Assembly: GCA_038245725.1 (NCBI GenBank)
Contig: JBBRSD010000004.1
Location: forward strand, 1-64,000
DNA: 64,000 nt
Direction of reading: 5' to 3'
DNA from: JBBRSD01 sp038245725
Lineage (GTDB): Bacteria; Actinomycetota; Coriobacteriia; Anaerosomatales; JAAXUF01
In this document: one piece after another, positions 25,760-35,455 of the stretch
How positions within the stretch are numbered: position 1 is the first letter of the stretch
Layout: each line of letters opens with the position of its first letter
The notes under the pieces: generated by a model
What the model was told of the DNA's origin: nothing
What the model saw: only the letters and a program-made list of their open reading frames with translations
Database searches by the model: none
Position numbers and translations under genes: made by a program

Positions 25760-26448
25760 GCGGGATCGGGATCGAAGAGCTCGCCGCGTCGATCGACCAG
25801 ACGCTCCTTGCGCCCACCATCGGCTTTTCGGAGGGCGCGCGCTGGATCGCCGAGAATGCCGATCGCGGCTTTGCGACGCTGTGCGTGTCGCCCTTCCTCG
25901 TGCCGGTGGCAGCTCAGCGCCTCGCGGGAACCCAGACCGGCGTCTGCTCGGTGGCGAGCTTCCCGCTCGGCTACGCGAACACCGAGTCGAAAGCGGAAGA
26001 GGCGTCCCACTTCGTGCAGCTCGGGTGCGTCGAGATCGACATGGTGATCAACATCGCCGCGCTCCTGGAGGGCGAAGACGAGTTCGTCGCAGACGACATC
26101 GCGGCCGTCGTTGACTCGGTCCGCAAAGCTAGCGGCGGGCTCGCCCTCGTGAAGGTCATTCTCGAGACCGGCTACCTGGGCGTCGACGACATCGTGCGCG
26201 GCTGCACGCTCGCGGTCGCGGCCGGCGCCGACTTCGTTAAGACGTCGACCGGCTTCGGGCCTCGGGGCGCCAGTGTGGGTGATGTCGGGCTCATGCGCGC
26301 CAGCGTGGGTCCCGACATCGGCGTGAAAGCGGCCGGCGGCATCCGCGATCTGGATGCCGCGCTCGCGATGCTCGCTGCCGGGGCGACGCGCCTCGGCACG
26401 TCCGCCGGCGCCAGCATCATCGCCGAGGCGATCGAGCGCGGGCTGTAG
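25756..26448 (+). CDS. deoC: Deoxyribose-phosphate aldolase
   Basis: The protein has 230 residues. It is a class I aldolase that cleaves 2-deoxyribose 5-phosphate. The Schiff-base lysine lies in ADFVKTSTGFGPRGA. Another catalytic lysine is in LVKVILETG, and VKAAGGIRD is present. With cdd it forms a pyrimidine deoxynucleoside salvage pair interleaved with era. The start at GTG 25756 overlaps era. Confidence 0.96.
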   Translation: MSGIGIEELAASIDQTLLAPTIGFSEGARWIAENADRGFATLCVSPFLVPVAAQRLAGTQTGVCSVASFPLGYANTESKAEEASHFVQLGCVEIDMVINIAALLEGEDEFVADDIAAVVDSVRKASGGLALVKVILETGYLGVDDIVRGCTLAVAAGADFVKTSTGFGPRGASVGDVGLMRASVGPDIGVKAAGGIRDLDAALAMLAAGATRLGTSAGASIIAEAIERGL

Positions 26449-26452
26449 GCGC

Positions 26453-27514
26453 GTGGTCACGGCCCAACATTCGCGAGACTCGAGGCTCGACGCGCTGAAG
26501 GGCTTCGCCATCCTGTGCGTCGTCACCTACCACGCGACCGGCCAGTACTACTCGTTCACTCCCGCGATCGGCGTCGTCTACTACACGTGGGCCGTCTATC
26601 TGCGTGCTTTCCTCTTCAGCTTCATGCTGCCGCTCTTCGCGTTCCTGAGCGGATTCGTCCTTGGACGTCCCGGAGGGTTCAGGCCGCGCGGCTACTTCCT
26701 CAAACGAACGCTGGGCTTGCTGGTCCCGTACATCTGTTGGGAGACGCTGTACGGGCCGTCGAAGCATCCCGAGATACTCAAGAGCGTCGCTGCGTTTCTC
26801 GCGTACTATCCGAAGATCTTCCTGGATCCGCACTACGAGGGTCGCATGTGGTACTTGTATGCGCTCTGGATGGCGTTGATGGCGCTCGGCATCGTTCGTC
26901 TGCTCGGGGACCGGACGTGGGCGATCCTCGCGAGCGTGCCGGTCGTCTGGATTCTCGGCTCGTACGGACAGTTCGGCTGGATCCGTTGGTTGTACTTCTT
27001 CGTGGTGCTCGGCGTGCTGACGCGCCGCTTCGAGCTGTGGCTGCAGCCGCGAGTGCGGCTGTTGGGCGTCATCGGCGCAGTGGCGTTCGCCCCGTTGTGG
27101 CTCGTGGCCGAGCCTGAGCCGTACGCCGCCGACCGACTCGCCGGCCTCATCTCGGACCCGACGCTGCTTGCCGCGGGGCAGTTCGCGCTCGGGTATGTGC
27201 CCCTGCTCGTGGGCACCGCAGCGGTCGCCGCGCTCTTCTGGGCGAGCTTCCACCTGCATGGCATCGTCGAGACGAACCTCGCGTTTCTCGGACGACTTTC
27301 GCTCGGCATCTACATCACGCATTTTCCGTTTGTCGAGATGTGGAACCACATGCCGGCGTGGTTTCTGCCGGTCAACGTAGCGCTGGCCACGACGATCGCC
27401 GTCGGCTGGACGCTCGCCCTCGGCATGTTCCGACCGACCGCGGCGCTGCTGCTGGGCGAACCGTGGACGGCCCGCAGGCGGCCGCTCGGCGACGTTCGCA
27501 CCGAGACGCTGTAG
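26453..27514 (+). CDS. Acyltransferase family 3 membrane protein
   Basis: The protein has 353 residues from GTG 26453, five bases after deoC. The open frame begins earlier but overlaps deoC. The N-terminus RLDALKGFAILCVVTYHATG, with the conserved His in YHA, and about ten membrane helices are typical of the OafA/YrhL/NolL acyltransferase-3 family. That family transfers acyl groups to surface glycans or lipids. The acceptor cannot be read from sequence. It sits between deoC and recO and may serve the envelope polymers made further right. Confidence 0.85.
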   Translation: MVTAQHSRDSRLDALKGFAILCVVTYHATGQYYSFTPAIGVVYYTWAVYLRAFLFSFMLPLFAFLSGFVLGRPGGFRPRGYFLKRTLGLLVPYICWETLYGPSKHPEILKSVAAFLAYYPKIFLDPHYEGRMWYLYALWMALMALGIVRLLGDRTWAILASVPVVWILGSYGQFGWIRWLYFFVVLGVLTRRFELWLQPRVRLLGVIGAVAFAPLWLVAEPEPYAADRLAGLISDPTLLAAGQFALGYVPLLVGTAAVAALFWASFHLHGIVETNLAFLGRLSLGIYITHFPFVEMWNHMPAWFLPVNVALATTIAVGWTLALGMFRPTAALLLGEPWTARRRPLGDVRTETL

Positions 27515-27517
27515 CGC

Positions 27518-28273
27518 ATGCCTACGTATTCGCTGCGCGCGCTCGTGCTGCGCAAGACCAAGCTCGGCGAGACCGACACGATCCTCACGCTCCTTGCCCA
27601 GGACGGTCGCCAAGTGCGCGCTGTTGCCAAGGGACTCCGCAAGCCCGGCGGACGCTTCGGTGCCCGGCTCGAGCCGTACGCGGTGTGCGACCTGCTGCTC
27701 AACACCGGGCGCTCGCTCGAGATCGTGACCGAGGCACAGACGGTCGCCTCGCACTCCGGCTTGCGCGAAGATCTCGACCGCTCTGCAGCGGCATCGGTGG
27801 TCGCCGATCTCCTCGACAAGATCTCGGTCGAGGGACAGACGGAAACCAAGCTCTTCGCGCTCGCGACGACATCGCTTGACGTCATGGAGTCGGCGCCGTG
27901 CGAGGTCTTGCCGGCGCTCGTCGTGGCATTCCTGCTCAAGGCGATGGCGATGCACGGCTACCGGCCGCAGCTGAAGTCGTGCGCGTGCTGTGCCGCGGAG
28001 GCCGGCTCGAGCCGCGACTTCTCGGTCGCGCACGGCGGTGCGCTCTGCCCGCAGTGCGGTGCGCTCGACGCGAGCTCACTGCGATTCGGCGCCGAAGGGC
28101 GGGCATGGCTCGAAGCGCTGCTCCGGGCGCGGATGACAGACGTGGCCGCGCTCGGGATGCCGGCGGCCGCCGTCGCGGACTGCTTCGACCTCGTACGCGC
28201 GTTCGTGACGTTCCACGTTCCCGCGCGGCTGCGAGCGCTTGACTACTACGCAGGAATTCTCGCGACGTCCTGA
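27518..28273 (+). CDS. recO: DNA repair protein RecO
   Basis: The protein has 251 residues. The N-terminal OB fold (MPTYSLRALVLRKTKLGETDTILTLL...VAKGLRKP) is followed by a helical zinc-binding domain with CACC and CPQC. It loads RecA at SSB-coated gaps with RecR. The position after era is typical. The acyltransferase stop is 3 bases upstream. Confidence 0.96.
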   Translation: MPTYSLRALVLRKTKLGETDTILTLLAQDGRQVRAVAKGLRKPGGRFGARLEPYAVCDLLLNTGRSLEIVTEAQTVASHSGLREDLDRSAAASVVADLLDKISVEGQTETKLFALATTSLDVMESAPCEVLPALVVAFLLKAMAMHGYRPQLKSCACCAAEAGSSRDFSVAHGGALCPQCGALDASSLRFGAEGRAWLEALLRARMTDVAALGMPAAAVADCFDLVRAFVTFHVPARLRALDYYAGILATS

Positions 28274-28304
28274 GGAGTCGACCTCGCCTTCGCCGCACGC
28301 CCGC

Positions 28305-28310
28305 TATACT
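28305..28310 (+). promoter_or_regulatory. -10 element of glyQS
   Basis: TATACT lies 63 bases before the glyQ start. The transcript leader would be about 55 bases, too short for a T-box. No clear -35 is seen. Confidence 0.5.
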
Positions 28311-28372
28311 GATGCGACCCGCGCACGAGTCGTGGGTCTTGTCGACCGTCACCTGCTTTAGAAGGGGCTTCG

Positions 28373-29314
28373 ATGCACGGAATGACCTTCCAAGACATCA
28401 TCCTGGCACTGTCGCGCTATTGGGCCGATCAGGGATGCGTGGTGCTCCAGCCCTACGACACGGAAGTCGGTGCCGGAACCTTCCACCCCGCCACGACCTT
28501 GCGGGCGCTCGGTCCGGACACATGGCGCACCGCCTACGTTCAGCCTTCTCGGCGACCCACGGACGGCCGCTACGGAGAGAACCCCAACCGGCTGCAGCAC
28601 TACTACCAGTACCAGGTCATCTTGAAGCCGAGTCCCGACAATGTGCTCGACCTCTACTTCGACTCGCTGCGCGCCATCGGCATTGAGCCCGCGCAGCACG
28701 ACATCCGTCTCGTGGAAGACGACTGGGAGTCGCCCACGCTCGGCGCATGGGGGCTGGGCTGGGAGGTCTGGCTCAACGGCATGGAGTGCACGCAGTTCAC
28801 CTACTTCCAGCAGGTCGGCGGTTTCGAATGCCGTCCCGTTCCGGCGGAGATCACCTACGGCCTCGAGCGTCTCGCGATGTACATCCAGGGCGTGGATAGC
28901 GTCTACGACCTCGTCTGGTCGGTCGGCCCCGACGGCCACACGTTCACCTATGGCGACGTGTTCCTGCGAAACGAGCAGCACTACTCGGCGTACAACTTCG
29001 AGATCGCAGACGTCGACATGCTGCTGGGGCTCTTCTCGACATTCGAGGGCGAGTGCAAGCGCACGCTCGATGCCGGGTACGTGCTGCCGGCCTACGACTA
29101 CGTGCTCAAGTGCTCGCACGCGTTCAACCTGCTCGACGCCCGCGGCGCGATCAGCGTCACCGAGCGCCAAGGCTACATCCTTCGTGTCCGAGCCATTGCA
29201 AAGGCATGCTGCACCGCGTACCTCGAACTCGTGACGCCTCCCGAGGTCAGCGACGCCGGCGAGCTCGACACGGTCATGCCAGCCACCGCGCAGAAGGGCG
29301 GTGATGCGCGATGA
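28373..29314 (+). CDS. glyQ: Glycyl-tRNA synthetase alpha subunit
   Basis: The protein has 313 residues, with GAAGGGG upstream of ATG 28373. The bacterial-type class II alpha chain begins MTFQDIILALSRYWADQGC. It also has GAGTFHPATTLRALGP, YVQPSRRPTDGRYGENPNR and YYQYQVILKPSPDN. It forms the alpha2beta2 GlyRS with glyS. Its stop overlaps the glyS start (ATGA). Confidence 0.98.
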   Translation: MHGMTFQDIILALSRYWADQGCVVLQPYDTEVGAGTFHPATTLRALGPDTWRTAYVQPSRRPTDGRYGENPNRLQHYYQYQVILKPSPDNVLDLYFDSLRAIGIEPAQHDIRLVEDDWESPTLGAWGLGWEVWLNGMECTQFTYFQQVGGFECRPVPAEITYGLERLAMYIQGVDSVYDLVWSVGPDGHTFTYGDVFLRNEQHYSAYNFEIADVDMLLGLFSTFEGECKRTLDAGYVLPAYDYVLKCSHAFNLLDARGAISVTERQGYILRVRAIAKACCTAYLELVTPPEVSDAGELDTVMPATAQKGGDAR

Positions 29315-31380
29315 CTCGCGACCTCGTCTTCGAGATCGGCACCGAGGAACTCCCGTCCGGCCCGCTCTACGGCGCGATCGAGCAGCTGTCGGTCGCCGTC
29401 CCCAAGGCGCTCGACGACGCCCGCCTCGAGTACGACACCGTCTCAGTGCTCGGTTCGCCTCGGCGTCTCGCCGTGCTCGTGAGCGGAGTGTCCGAGCGCC
29501 AGGACGACGCGATACACAACCACAAAGGTCCGGCTTCCAAAGCCGCCTTCGACGCTGAGGGCAACCCCACCCCGGCTGCCATGGGTTTCGCTCGCGGCAA
29601 GGGCGTCGCTGTCGAGTCGCTCGAAGTGATCGCCGATGAGAACGGCTCCTACGTGTGGGCCACAGTCGAGGTCAAGGGCGTCTCGACCGCCGAAGTCCTG
29701 CCGGGCCTTCTCGCTCGCCTTGCCGAGAACATCGAGTGGCCGAAGTCGCAGCGGTGGGGGAGCGGCGATGCTCGCTTCAGCCGCCCAGTGCGCTGGCTCC
29801 TAGCGCTGTTCGGGGGCGAGGTCGTGCCGGTCGTATTCGCCGGCCTGCGGGCCGGATGCGTGACGTACGGCCACCGGTTCCTCGCGCCGGGGGCCATCGA
29901 AGTGCCCGCAGCGCACGAGTACCTGGTCGCGCTCGAGCGCGGCAAGGTCGTCGCCGACCACAACGAACGTGCGAAGATGCTGCGCGAAGGCATCGAGACC
30001 GCCGCCGCGCAGCTCGAGGCCAAGGCCGTCGTTCCCGAGAAGACGTTCGCCGAGGTCGTGAACCTGGTCGAGTGGCCCACGGTTGCGGTAGGCACTTTCG
30101 ACGAGGAGTTTCTACAGGTGCCGCGCGAGATCCTCGAGAACGCGATGGAAAGCCACCAGCGTTACTTCCCGGTCGAGAGTGCTGACGGAACCCTGACCAA
30201 CCGCTTCATCGTCGCCCACAACGGTGACCCCGAGCGCACCGACGCCATCATCGCCGGTCACCAGCGGGTGATCCGCGCCCGCCTCTCAGACGCCGCGTTC
30301 TTCTACCGAGAAGATCTGAGCAGACCGCTCGAAGCCTACGTGGCCAAGCTCGACTCGATTGTGTTCCAGGAGAAACTCGGATCCCTTGCCGACAAAGTCG
30401 GCCGCGTCGTAGCCCTTGCCAGTCGAATCGTCGACCTCGTGCACGCGCCCGCCGATGAGTCCGCCTACGCGGTGCGCGCTGCGCATCTGTGCAAGGCCGA
30501 CCTCGTCACCAGCGCGGTCGTGGAGTTTACCGACCTGCAAGGCGTGATGGGTGGTTACTACGCGACCGCCGCCGGCGAGGAGATCGGTGTCGCGACGGCC
30601 ATCGTGGACCACTACAAGCCGCGTTTCTCGGGAGACGGGCTGCCCTCGACGATCGCCGGTCGCATCGTCGCGATCGCGGACAAGCTCGACACCATCGTCG
30701 GCATATTTGCGGCGGGGATGGCTCCCACCGGCTCGGCTGACCCGTACGCGCTGCGTCGGGCGGCGATCGGCGTCCTGCAGATTACGCTTGGCGGCACTGC
30801 GGCGCGCATCGACGAGCTCATCGAGGCCGCGTTAGCGGGCTATGAGGGCACGTTGCCAATCGAAACCGAGGCGACTGGTGAGGCGATCCACGACTTCTTT
30901 GTCGGCAGGCTGCAAGGCATCCTACGCGACCGCGGTCACGCTTACGACACCGTCGACGCCGTGCTTGCACTGACCGCGGGCGATCCGAGCGACGCGCTCG
31001 CGCGAGCGGAGGCCCTCACCGAGTTCCGCGCTGCGAGCCGCGATATGGAGGACCTCTCGACCGCATACACGCGTGCGAAGAACCTCTCGAAGCCGGAGCT
31101 TGGCAACGCGGCCGATTGCAGCCTGATGGGCGCAGAGGAGCTGGCGCTGGCCGATGCTCTCGACGCCGCCGAGACCACCGCCGGGAAGCTCATGGCGGCA
31201 CGTGCGTACTCGGCCCTGCTGGAATCGTACGCAGGGCTGCGCGCGCCGATCGACGCTTTCTTCGAAGCTGTGCTCGTCATGGATCCCGACGAGAACCTCC
31301 GCGCCAACCGCTTGCGGCTTCTTAACCGTTTTGTGGACCTCTTCGGGCGATTCGCCGACTTCAGCGCGTTGTCGGGATAG
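29311..31380 (+). CDS. glyS: Glycyl-tRNA synthetase beta subunit
   Basis: The protein has 689 residues, the normal length. The N-terminus LVFEIGTEELPSGPLYGAIEQL, the central ESHQRYFPV and FIVAHNGDPER and a C-terminal anticodon-binding domain (DFFVGRLQGILRDRGHAYDTVDAVLA) are characteristic. The beta chain contacts tRNA-Gly. It is coupled to glyQ. Confidence 0.98.
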   Translation: MTRDLVFEIGTEELPSGPLYGAIEQLSVAVPKALDDARLEYDTVSVLGSPRRLAVLVSGVSERQDDAIHNHKGPASKAAFDAEGNPTPAAMGFARGKGVAVESLEVIADENGSYVWATVEVKGVSTAEVLPGLLARLAENIEWPKSQRWGSGDARFSRPVRWLLALFGGEVVPVVFAGLRAGCVTYGHRFLAPGAIEVPAAHEYLVALERGKVVADHNERAKMLREGIETAAAQLEAKAVVPEKTFAEVVNLVEWPTVAVGTFDEEFLQVPREILENAMESHQRYFPVESADGTLTNRFIVAHNGDPERTDAIIAGHQRVIRARLSDAAFFYREDLSRPLEAYVAKLDSIVFQEKLGSLADKVGRVVALASRIVDLVHAPADESAYAVRAAHLCKADLVTSAVVEFTDLQGVMGGYYATAAGEEIGVATAIVDHYKPRFSGDGLPSTIAGRIVAIADKLDTIVGIFAAGMAPTGSADPYALRRAAIGVLQITLGGTAARIDELIEAALAGYEGTLPIETEATGEAIHDFFVGRLQGILRDRGHAYDTVDAVLALTAGDPSDALARAEALTEFRAASRDMEDLSTAYTRAKNLSKPELGNAADCSLMGAEELALADALDAAETTAGKLMAARAYSALLESYAGLRAPIDAFFEAVLVMDPDENLRANRLRLLNRFVDLFGRFADFSALSG

Positions 31381-31389
31381 GAGGTGGCC

Positions 31390-32208
31390 ATGGACGACCC
31401 CATCACCATTCATATCCTGTCGGACTCGCTCGGCGAGACGGCGGACGCTGTCGCGCGTGCCTCAGCCGCTCAGTTCCCGCCCGACACCTTCCGGCTCGAG
31501 CGTCTCCCGAAGGTTTCGACCGTGGAGCAGCTCCTCGAAGTGGTCGGCGCCCACTGCGGCGCCAGCTGCATATTCTTCTTCACGCTCGTCGAAGACGGGC
31601 TTCGCGCCGAGATGGGCAAGCTCGCGGCGGAGGGCCGAGTGAAGGCCGTCGACATCCTCGGACCGGGGGTCGACCTTCTCGAGAGTATCTCGGGACTTAA
31701 GCCGCGAGGTGTGGCCGGCACCATCCGGGAGCCGGACGAGGCCTACTTCGACCGTATCGACGCCATGGAGTTCGCGATCAAGCACGACGACGGCCGTAAC
31801 CCTGAGGGGCTTCAAAGCGCCGACATCGTGCTTATCGGCGTGTCGAGGACGAGCAAGACCCCGCTGTCGATCTATCTTGCGTCCAAGGGCTACTACACCG
31901 CCAACATCCCGCTCGTGCTCGGCAGCGAGCCGCCGTCGGAACTCTTTGAGGTCGACCCGCGCAAGGTGTTCGGGCTCATCAGCAACCCCGACGTACTCGC
32001 CGTGGTCCGTTCGAAACGTATGGCTGAACTCGGCACGTTCGTGGCTCACTACGCGGACCGCGAGGACATCGAGGCGGACTTGCAAGAGGCCCGCGCGATC
32101 ATGCGCAGGATCGGTTGCCTCGTTGTGAGAACCGACAATCGCGCGGTCGAGGAGACGGCTCAGGAGATCATCCGATACATCCGCGGCCGGCTCGAGACTC
32201 AGGACTGA
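31390..32208 (+). CDS. Pyruvate,phosphate dikinase regulatory protein (kinase/pyrophosphorylase)
   Basis: The protein has 272 residues from ATG 31390, with AGGAGGT at 31379-31385 ideally placed. GTG 31384 would overlap the SD. The DUF299 family has HILSDSLGETAD at the N-terminus and the P-loop-like GVSRTSKTPLSIYLASKGYYTAN. It inactivates PPDK by ADP-dependent phosphorylation of a Thr near the catalytic His and reactivates it by phosphorolysis. ppdK follows 92 bases later and retains the target Thr, so the partner is clear. Confidence 0.93.
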   Translation: MDDPITIHILSDSLGETADAVARASAAQFPPDTFRLERLPKVSTVEQLLEVVGAHCGASCIFFFTLVEDGLRAEMGKLAAEGRVKAVDILGPGVDLLESISGLKPRGVAGTIREPDEAYFDRIDAMEFAIKHDDGRNPEGLQSADIVLIGVSRTSKTPLSIYLASKGYYTANIPLVLGSEPPSELFEVDPRKVFGLISNPDVLAVVRSKRMAELGTFVAHYADREDIEADLQEARAIMRRIGCLVVRTDNRAVEETAQEIIRYIRGRLETQD

Positions 32209-32300
32209 AAGGTGCGGGCACTTTTAAGCGTGTACGCGCCGGAAGCGTGCGGTATCATGCACCACAACCTCAGTTAACCGGCACTGAAGGAGAGAAACCA

Positions 32301-35021
32301 TTGTCGGAACCTAAGCGTGTTTACGCTTTTGGCGGCACCACCACCGAAGGCAACAAATCGATGAAGTTCCAGCTCGGCGGCAAGGGTGCGAACCTCGCCG
32401 AGATGGCATTGATGGGCCTCCCGGTTCCTCCCGGCTTCACAATCACGTGCCAGGCGTGCATGGAGTACTACAATTCGACTCCCGCCGCGCTCCCTCCGGG
32501 GCTCGCCGAGGAGATCCGAGAGAACATCGCCCAGCTTGAGGCGAAGATGGTTAAGAAGCTCGGCGACGACAATGACCCGCTGCTCGTGTCGGTACGCTCG
32601 GGCTCGCCGTTCTCGATGCCGGGCATGATGGACACCGTCTTGAACCTCGGGCTGAACGACACCTCGATCAACGGGTTGATCGCCCAGACCGGCAACGAGC
32701 GGTTCGCCTGGGACAGCTACCGGCGCTTCATCCAGATGTTCTCGAAGGTCGTGCTCAACGCCGAGGGCGATCTCTTCGAGAACGCCATCAACAAGATGAA
32801 GCTCGATCGCGGAGCCTCGAGCGACACTGAGCTGTCCGCCGATGACCTCAAAGCACTCGTCGGCATCTTCAAGGGAATCGTGGCCACGCACATTTCGGTG
32901 GACGAATACCCGCTTCTTGCCGGCGATGACGGCATGGTCGCGTTCCCGCAGGATGTCACGACTCAGCTCAACCTTGCGATCGAGGCGGTCTTCAGCAGCT
33001 GGATGAACGAGCGCGCGGTCTACTACCGCAAGATGGAGAAGATCGCCGACGACCTCGGTACGGCAGTCAACGTTCAGACGATGGTCTTCGGGAACAAGGG
33101 CGATACCTCCGCGACAGGCGTCGGGTTCACTCGAAACCCGGCCGACGGCACGAAGGAGTACTACGGCGACTTTCTCACCAACGCGCAGGGTGAAGACGTG
33201 GTCGCCGGCATCCGTATCACCGAGCCGATCGCGGACCTGAAGACGGTCCCGGGCCTCGAGGCCGCCGGCGCGGAGCTCGACGATGTTTTCGCCAAGCTCG
33301 AGTCCTCCTATCGGGACATGTGCGACATCGAGTTCACGATCGAGCAGGGCAAGCTGTGGATGCTGCAGACTCGCGTGGGCAAGCGCACCGCACGGGCTGC
33401 CCTGAAGATCGCGATCGACATGGTCGCTGAGGGCATGATCGACCACAAAGAAGCCGTGCAGCGCATCGACCCCGCCCAGCTCGACCAGCTCCTGCACCCG
33501 CAGTTCGATCAGAACTCTTCGTACGAGGTCCTTGCAAAGGGACTCAATGCGAGTCCCGGTGCGGCCGTAGGCGAGGTCGTCTTCTCGTCGACCGACGCTG
33601 TCGCGGCCGCCGCCGAGGGACGCAAAGTGATTCTCGTGCGATGGGAGACCAATCCCGACGATCTCGCAGGCATGGACGCTGCGCAGGGGATCCTCACCTC
33701 GCACGGCGGCAAGACCAGCCACGCAGCGGTTGTTGCGCGCGGGATGGGCAAGCCGTGCGTTTGCGGCGTCGAGAAGCTCAAGATCGACGCCGAGCACAAG
33801 ATCGCCCGCGTGGGCGACGTCGAAATGCATGAAGGCGACATCATCTCGATCGACGGTACGACCGGTGTGCTGGTCGTGGGCGCGGTCTCGCTCGTCGATC
33901 CCGAGGTCACCGGCGATTTCGACCAGATCCTGAACTGGGCCGACGAGTTCCGCACCATGGGCGTGCGTGCGAACGCCGACACCCCGGACGACGCCGCCTT
34001 GGGCCGCAAGTTCGGCGCGAAGGGCATCGGCCTCTGTCGCACAGAGCACATGTTCCTTGGCGAGCGAAAGATGATCATTCAGAACTACATCCTCGCCGAG
34101 AACCAGGACGAACGTGACACCGAGCTCGCGAAGCTGCTCGACGTGCAGGTGGGCGACTATCTCGGCATTCTCCAAGCGATGGATGGGCTGCCGGTCACGA
34201 TTCGGCTGCTCGATCCGCCGCTGCACGAGTTCCTCGATAACCCGCGCGAGCTCGAGATCGAGATCGTAAAGGCCGAGTGCGCGGGTGTTTCCGCCGGTGA
34301 GCTCGCGCCGAAGCGTAAGCTGCTTGCCCAGATCGACTCGATGACCGAGGCCAACCCAATGCTTGGCCTTCGCGGCTGTCGCCTCGGTATCATGCATCCT
34401 GAGATCTACGCTATGCAGGTGCGCGCCATTGCAATCGCGACGTGCGACCTCAAGAAGCGCGGCCTCGACCCGAAGCCCGAGATCATGATCCCGCTCGTTT
34501 CCGTGCTCGCCGAGCTGGAGACGCTGCGCAGCGAAAGTCAGGCCGTCATCGACGAAGTGGCCTCGGCTCAGGGCGTCGAGCTCGCAATCCCCATCGGCAC
34601 CATGATCGAGTTGCCGCGCGCCGCGGTGACCGCCGATGAGATCGCCAAGCAGGCCGACTTCTTCAGCTTCGGCACGAACGATCTTACGCAGACGACCTTC
34701 GGCTTCTCTCGGGATGACATCGAGTCGAAGTTCCTGCCCAAGTACCTCGATCGCAAGATCCTTGCACGCAACCCGTTCGAGACGATCGACCCGGGCGTCG
34801 CCAAAGTCGTGGAAATGGGCTGCAAGCTCGGGCGCCAGACCAAACCGAACATCAAGTTGGGCGTGTGCGGGGAGCATGGCGGCGACCCGGACTCTGTCCA
34901 GACGTTCTTCGAGATCGGCCTCGACTACGTGTCCTGTTCGCCGTATCGCGTGCCCCTGGCGCGACTGGCGGCCGCTCAGGCGGCGCTCGCCGCGCGAGCA
35001 CCTGGTTCCGACAACCGGTAG
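32301..35021 (+). CDS. ppdK: Pyruvate, phosphate dikinase
   Basis: The protein has 906 residues from TTG 32301, preceded by AAGGAGAGA. Upstream in-frame codons lack conservation. The ATP-grasp N-terminal domain (FQLGGKGANLAEMALMGLPVPPGF; SVRSGSPFSMPGMMDTVLNLG) leads to the phosphohistidine loop GGKTSHAAVVARGMGKPCVCG, where the catalytic His follows the regulatory Thr by two. The PEP/pyruvate barrel has GLCRTEHMF, LRGCRLG, FSFGTNDLTQ and GVCGEHGGDP. It interconverts pyruvate+ATP+Pi and PEP+AMP+PPi, typical of anaerobes. A -10-like TATCAT lies at 32253-32258. Confidence 0.98.
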   Translation: MSEPKRVYAFGGTTTEGNKSMKFQLGGKGANLAEMALMGLPVPPGFTITCQACMEYYNSTPAALPPGLAEEIRENIAQLEAKMVKKLGDDNDPLLVSVRSGSPFSMPGMMDTVLNLGLNDTSINGLIAQTGNERFAWDSYRRFIQMFSKVVLNAEGDLFENAINKMKLDRGASSDTELSADDLKALVGIFKGIVATHISVDEYPLLAGDDGMVAFPQDVTTQLNLAIEAVFSSWMNERAVYYRKMEKIADDLGTAVNVQTMVFGNKGDTSATGVGFTRNPADGTKEYYGDFLTNAQGEDVVAGIRITEPIADLKTVPGLEAAGAELDDVFAKLESSYRDMCDIEFTIEQGKLWMLQTRVGKRTARAALKIAIDMVAEGMIDHKEAVQRIDPAQLDQLLHPQFDQNSSYEVLAKGLNASPGAAVGEVVFSSTDAVAAAAEGRKVILVRWETNPDDLAGMDAAQGILTSHGGKTSHAAVVARGMGKPCVCGVEKLKIDAEHKIARVGDVEMHEGDIISIDGTTGVLVVGAVSLVDPEVTGDFDQILNWADEFRTMGVRANADTPDDAALGRKFGAKGIGLCRTEHMFLGERKMIIQNYILAENQDERDTELAKLLDVQVGDYLGILQAMDGLPVTIRLLDPPLHEFLDNPRELEIEIVKAECAGVSAGELAPKRKLLAQIDSMTEANPMLGLRGCRLGIMHPEIYAMQVRAIAIATCDLKKRGLDPKPEIMIPLVSVLAELETLRSESQAVIDEVASAQGVELAIPIGTMIELPRAAVTADEIAKQADFFSFGTNDLTQTTFGFSRDDIESKFLPKYLDRKILARNPFETIDPGVAKVVEMGCKLGRQTKPNIKLGVCGEHGGDPDSVQTFFEIGLDYVSCSPYRVPLARLAAAQAALAARAPGSDNR

Positions 35022-35026
35022 AACTT

Positions 35027-35061
35027 CCGGGACCCGCCCGCCTTCGCGTGGCGGGTCCCGG
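35027..35061 (+). terminator. 12-bp hairpin after ppdK
   Basis: CCGGGACCCGCC (35027-35038) pairs perfectly with GGCGGGTCCCGG (35050-35061) around an 11-base loop, starting 6 bases after the ppdK stop. No T-run follows, so termination may be partial or Rho-independent only by stem strength. Confidence 0.6.
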
Positions 35062-35081
35062 CGCTTCCGGAAGGGGAGCGC

Positions 35082-35423
35082 GTGAAAGGTACGCGGCTTT
35101 GGCAGGCTCCGGGGTCGCCCATCATCCAGGGGCGCTCCCGAACTGCGCGACCGTTTTGGGAGGCGTGGCTGCTCGGCGCGGTGGTCGCTGAGGCGGTTGC
35201 CATCGCCGCCGGCTTCGCCCTTGGATTCCAAGGCGCAGGGCATACCCTCGGCACCGGGGCGTCCACCATTTCTCTCGCGAACTATCTGCCGGGAGTTCCG
35301 GGCTCGGTCCTCGGAGCTGCCATCGGAGTCTTGCTTGCTCGGACGATGGGCTGGCGTCGCCAATGGGTCGCCGGAGCGGCGGTCGGGGTGTTGCTTGCCG
35401 GCATCTCCCTGGCGTTCGTCTAG
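35082..35423 (+). CDS. Small three-helix membrane protein, unknown
   Basis: The protein has 113 residues and starts at GTG 35082 with CCGGAAGGGG upstream. Three hydrophobic segments are visible (about residues 25-50, 66-88, 93-113) with glycine-rich helices (GVPGSVLGAAIGVLLA, GAAVGVLLAGISLAFV). No family was recognised. It is 20 bases past the ppdK hairpin and 32 before dgt. Confidence 0.7.
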   Translation: MKGTRLWQAPGSPIIQGRSRTARPFWEAWLLGAVVAEAVAIAAGFALGFQGAGHTLGTGASTISLANYLPGVPGSVLGAAIGVLLARTMGWRRQWVAGAAVGVLLAGISLAFV

Positions 35424-35455
35424 CGCATCACCGCAACTCTGAAAGGCGCTCACGT

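Noticed and set aside
28274..28372. A T-box leader regulating glyQS
   Set aside because: The interval is about 100 bases and the transcript leader about 55. It lacks the T-box and antiterminator sequences.
32274..35453. A 1059-residue open frame on the minus strand opposite ppdK
   Set aside because: It is an antisense shadow caused by GC-biased codon positions. ppdK on the + strand has full domain conservation, and the antisense reading has none.
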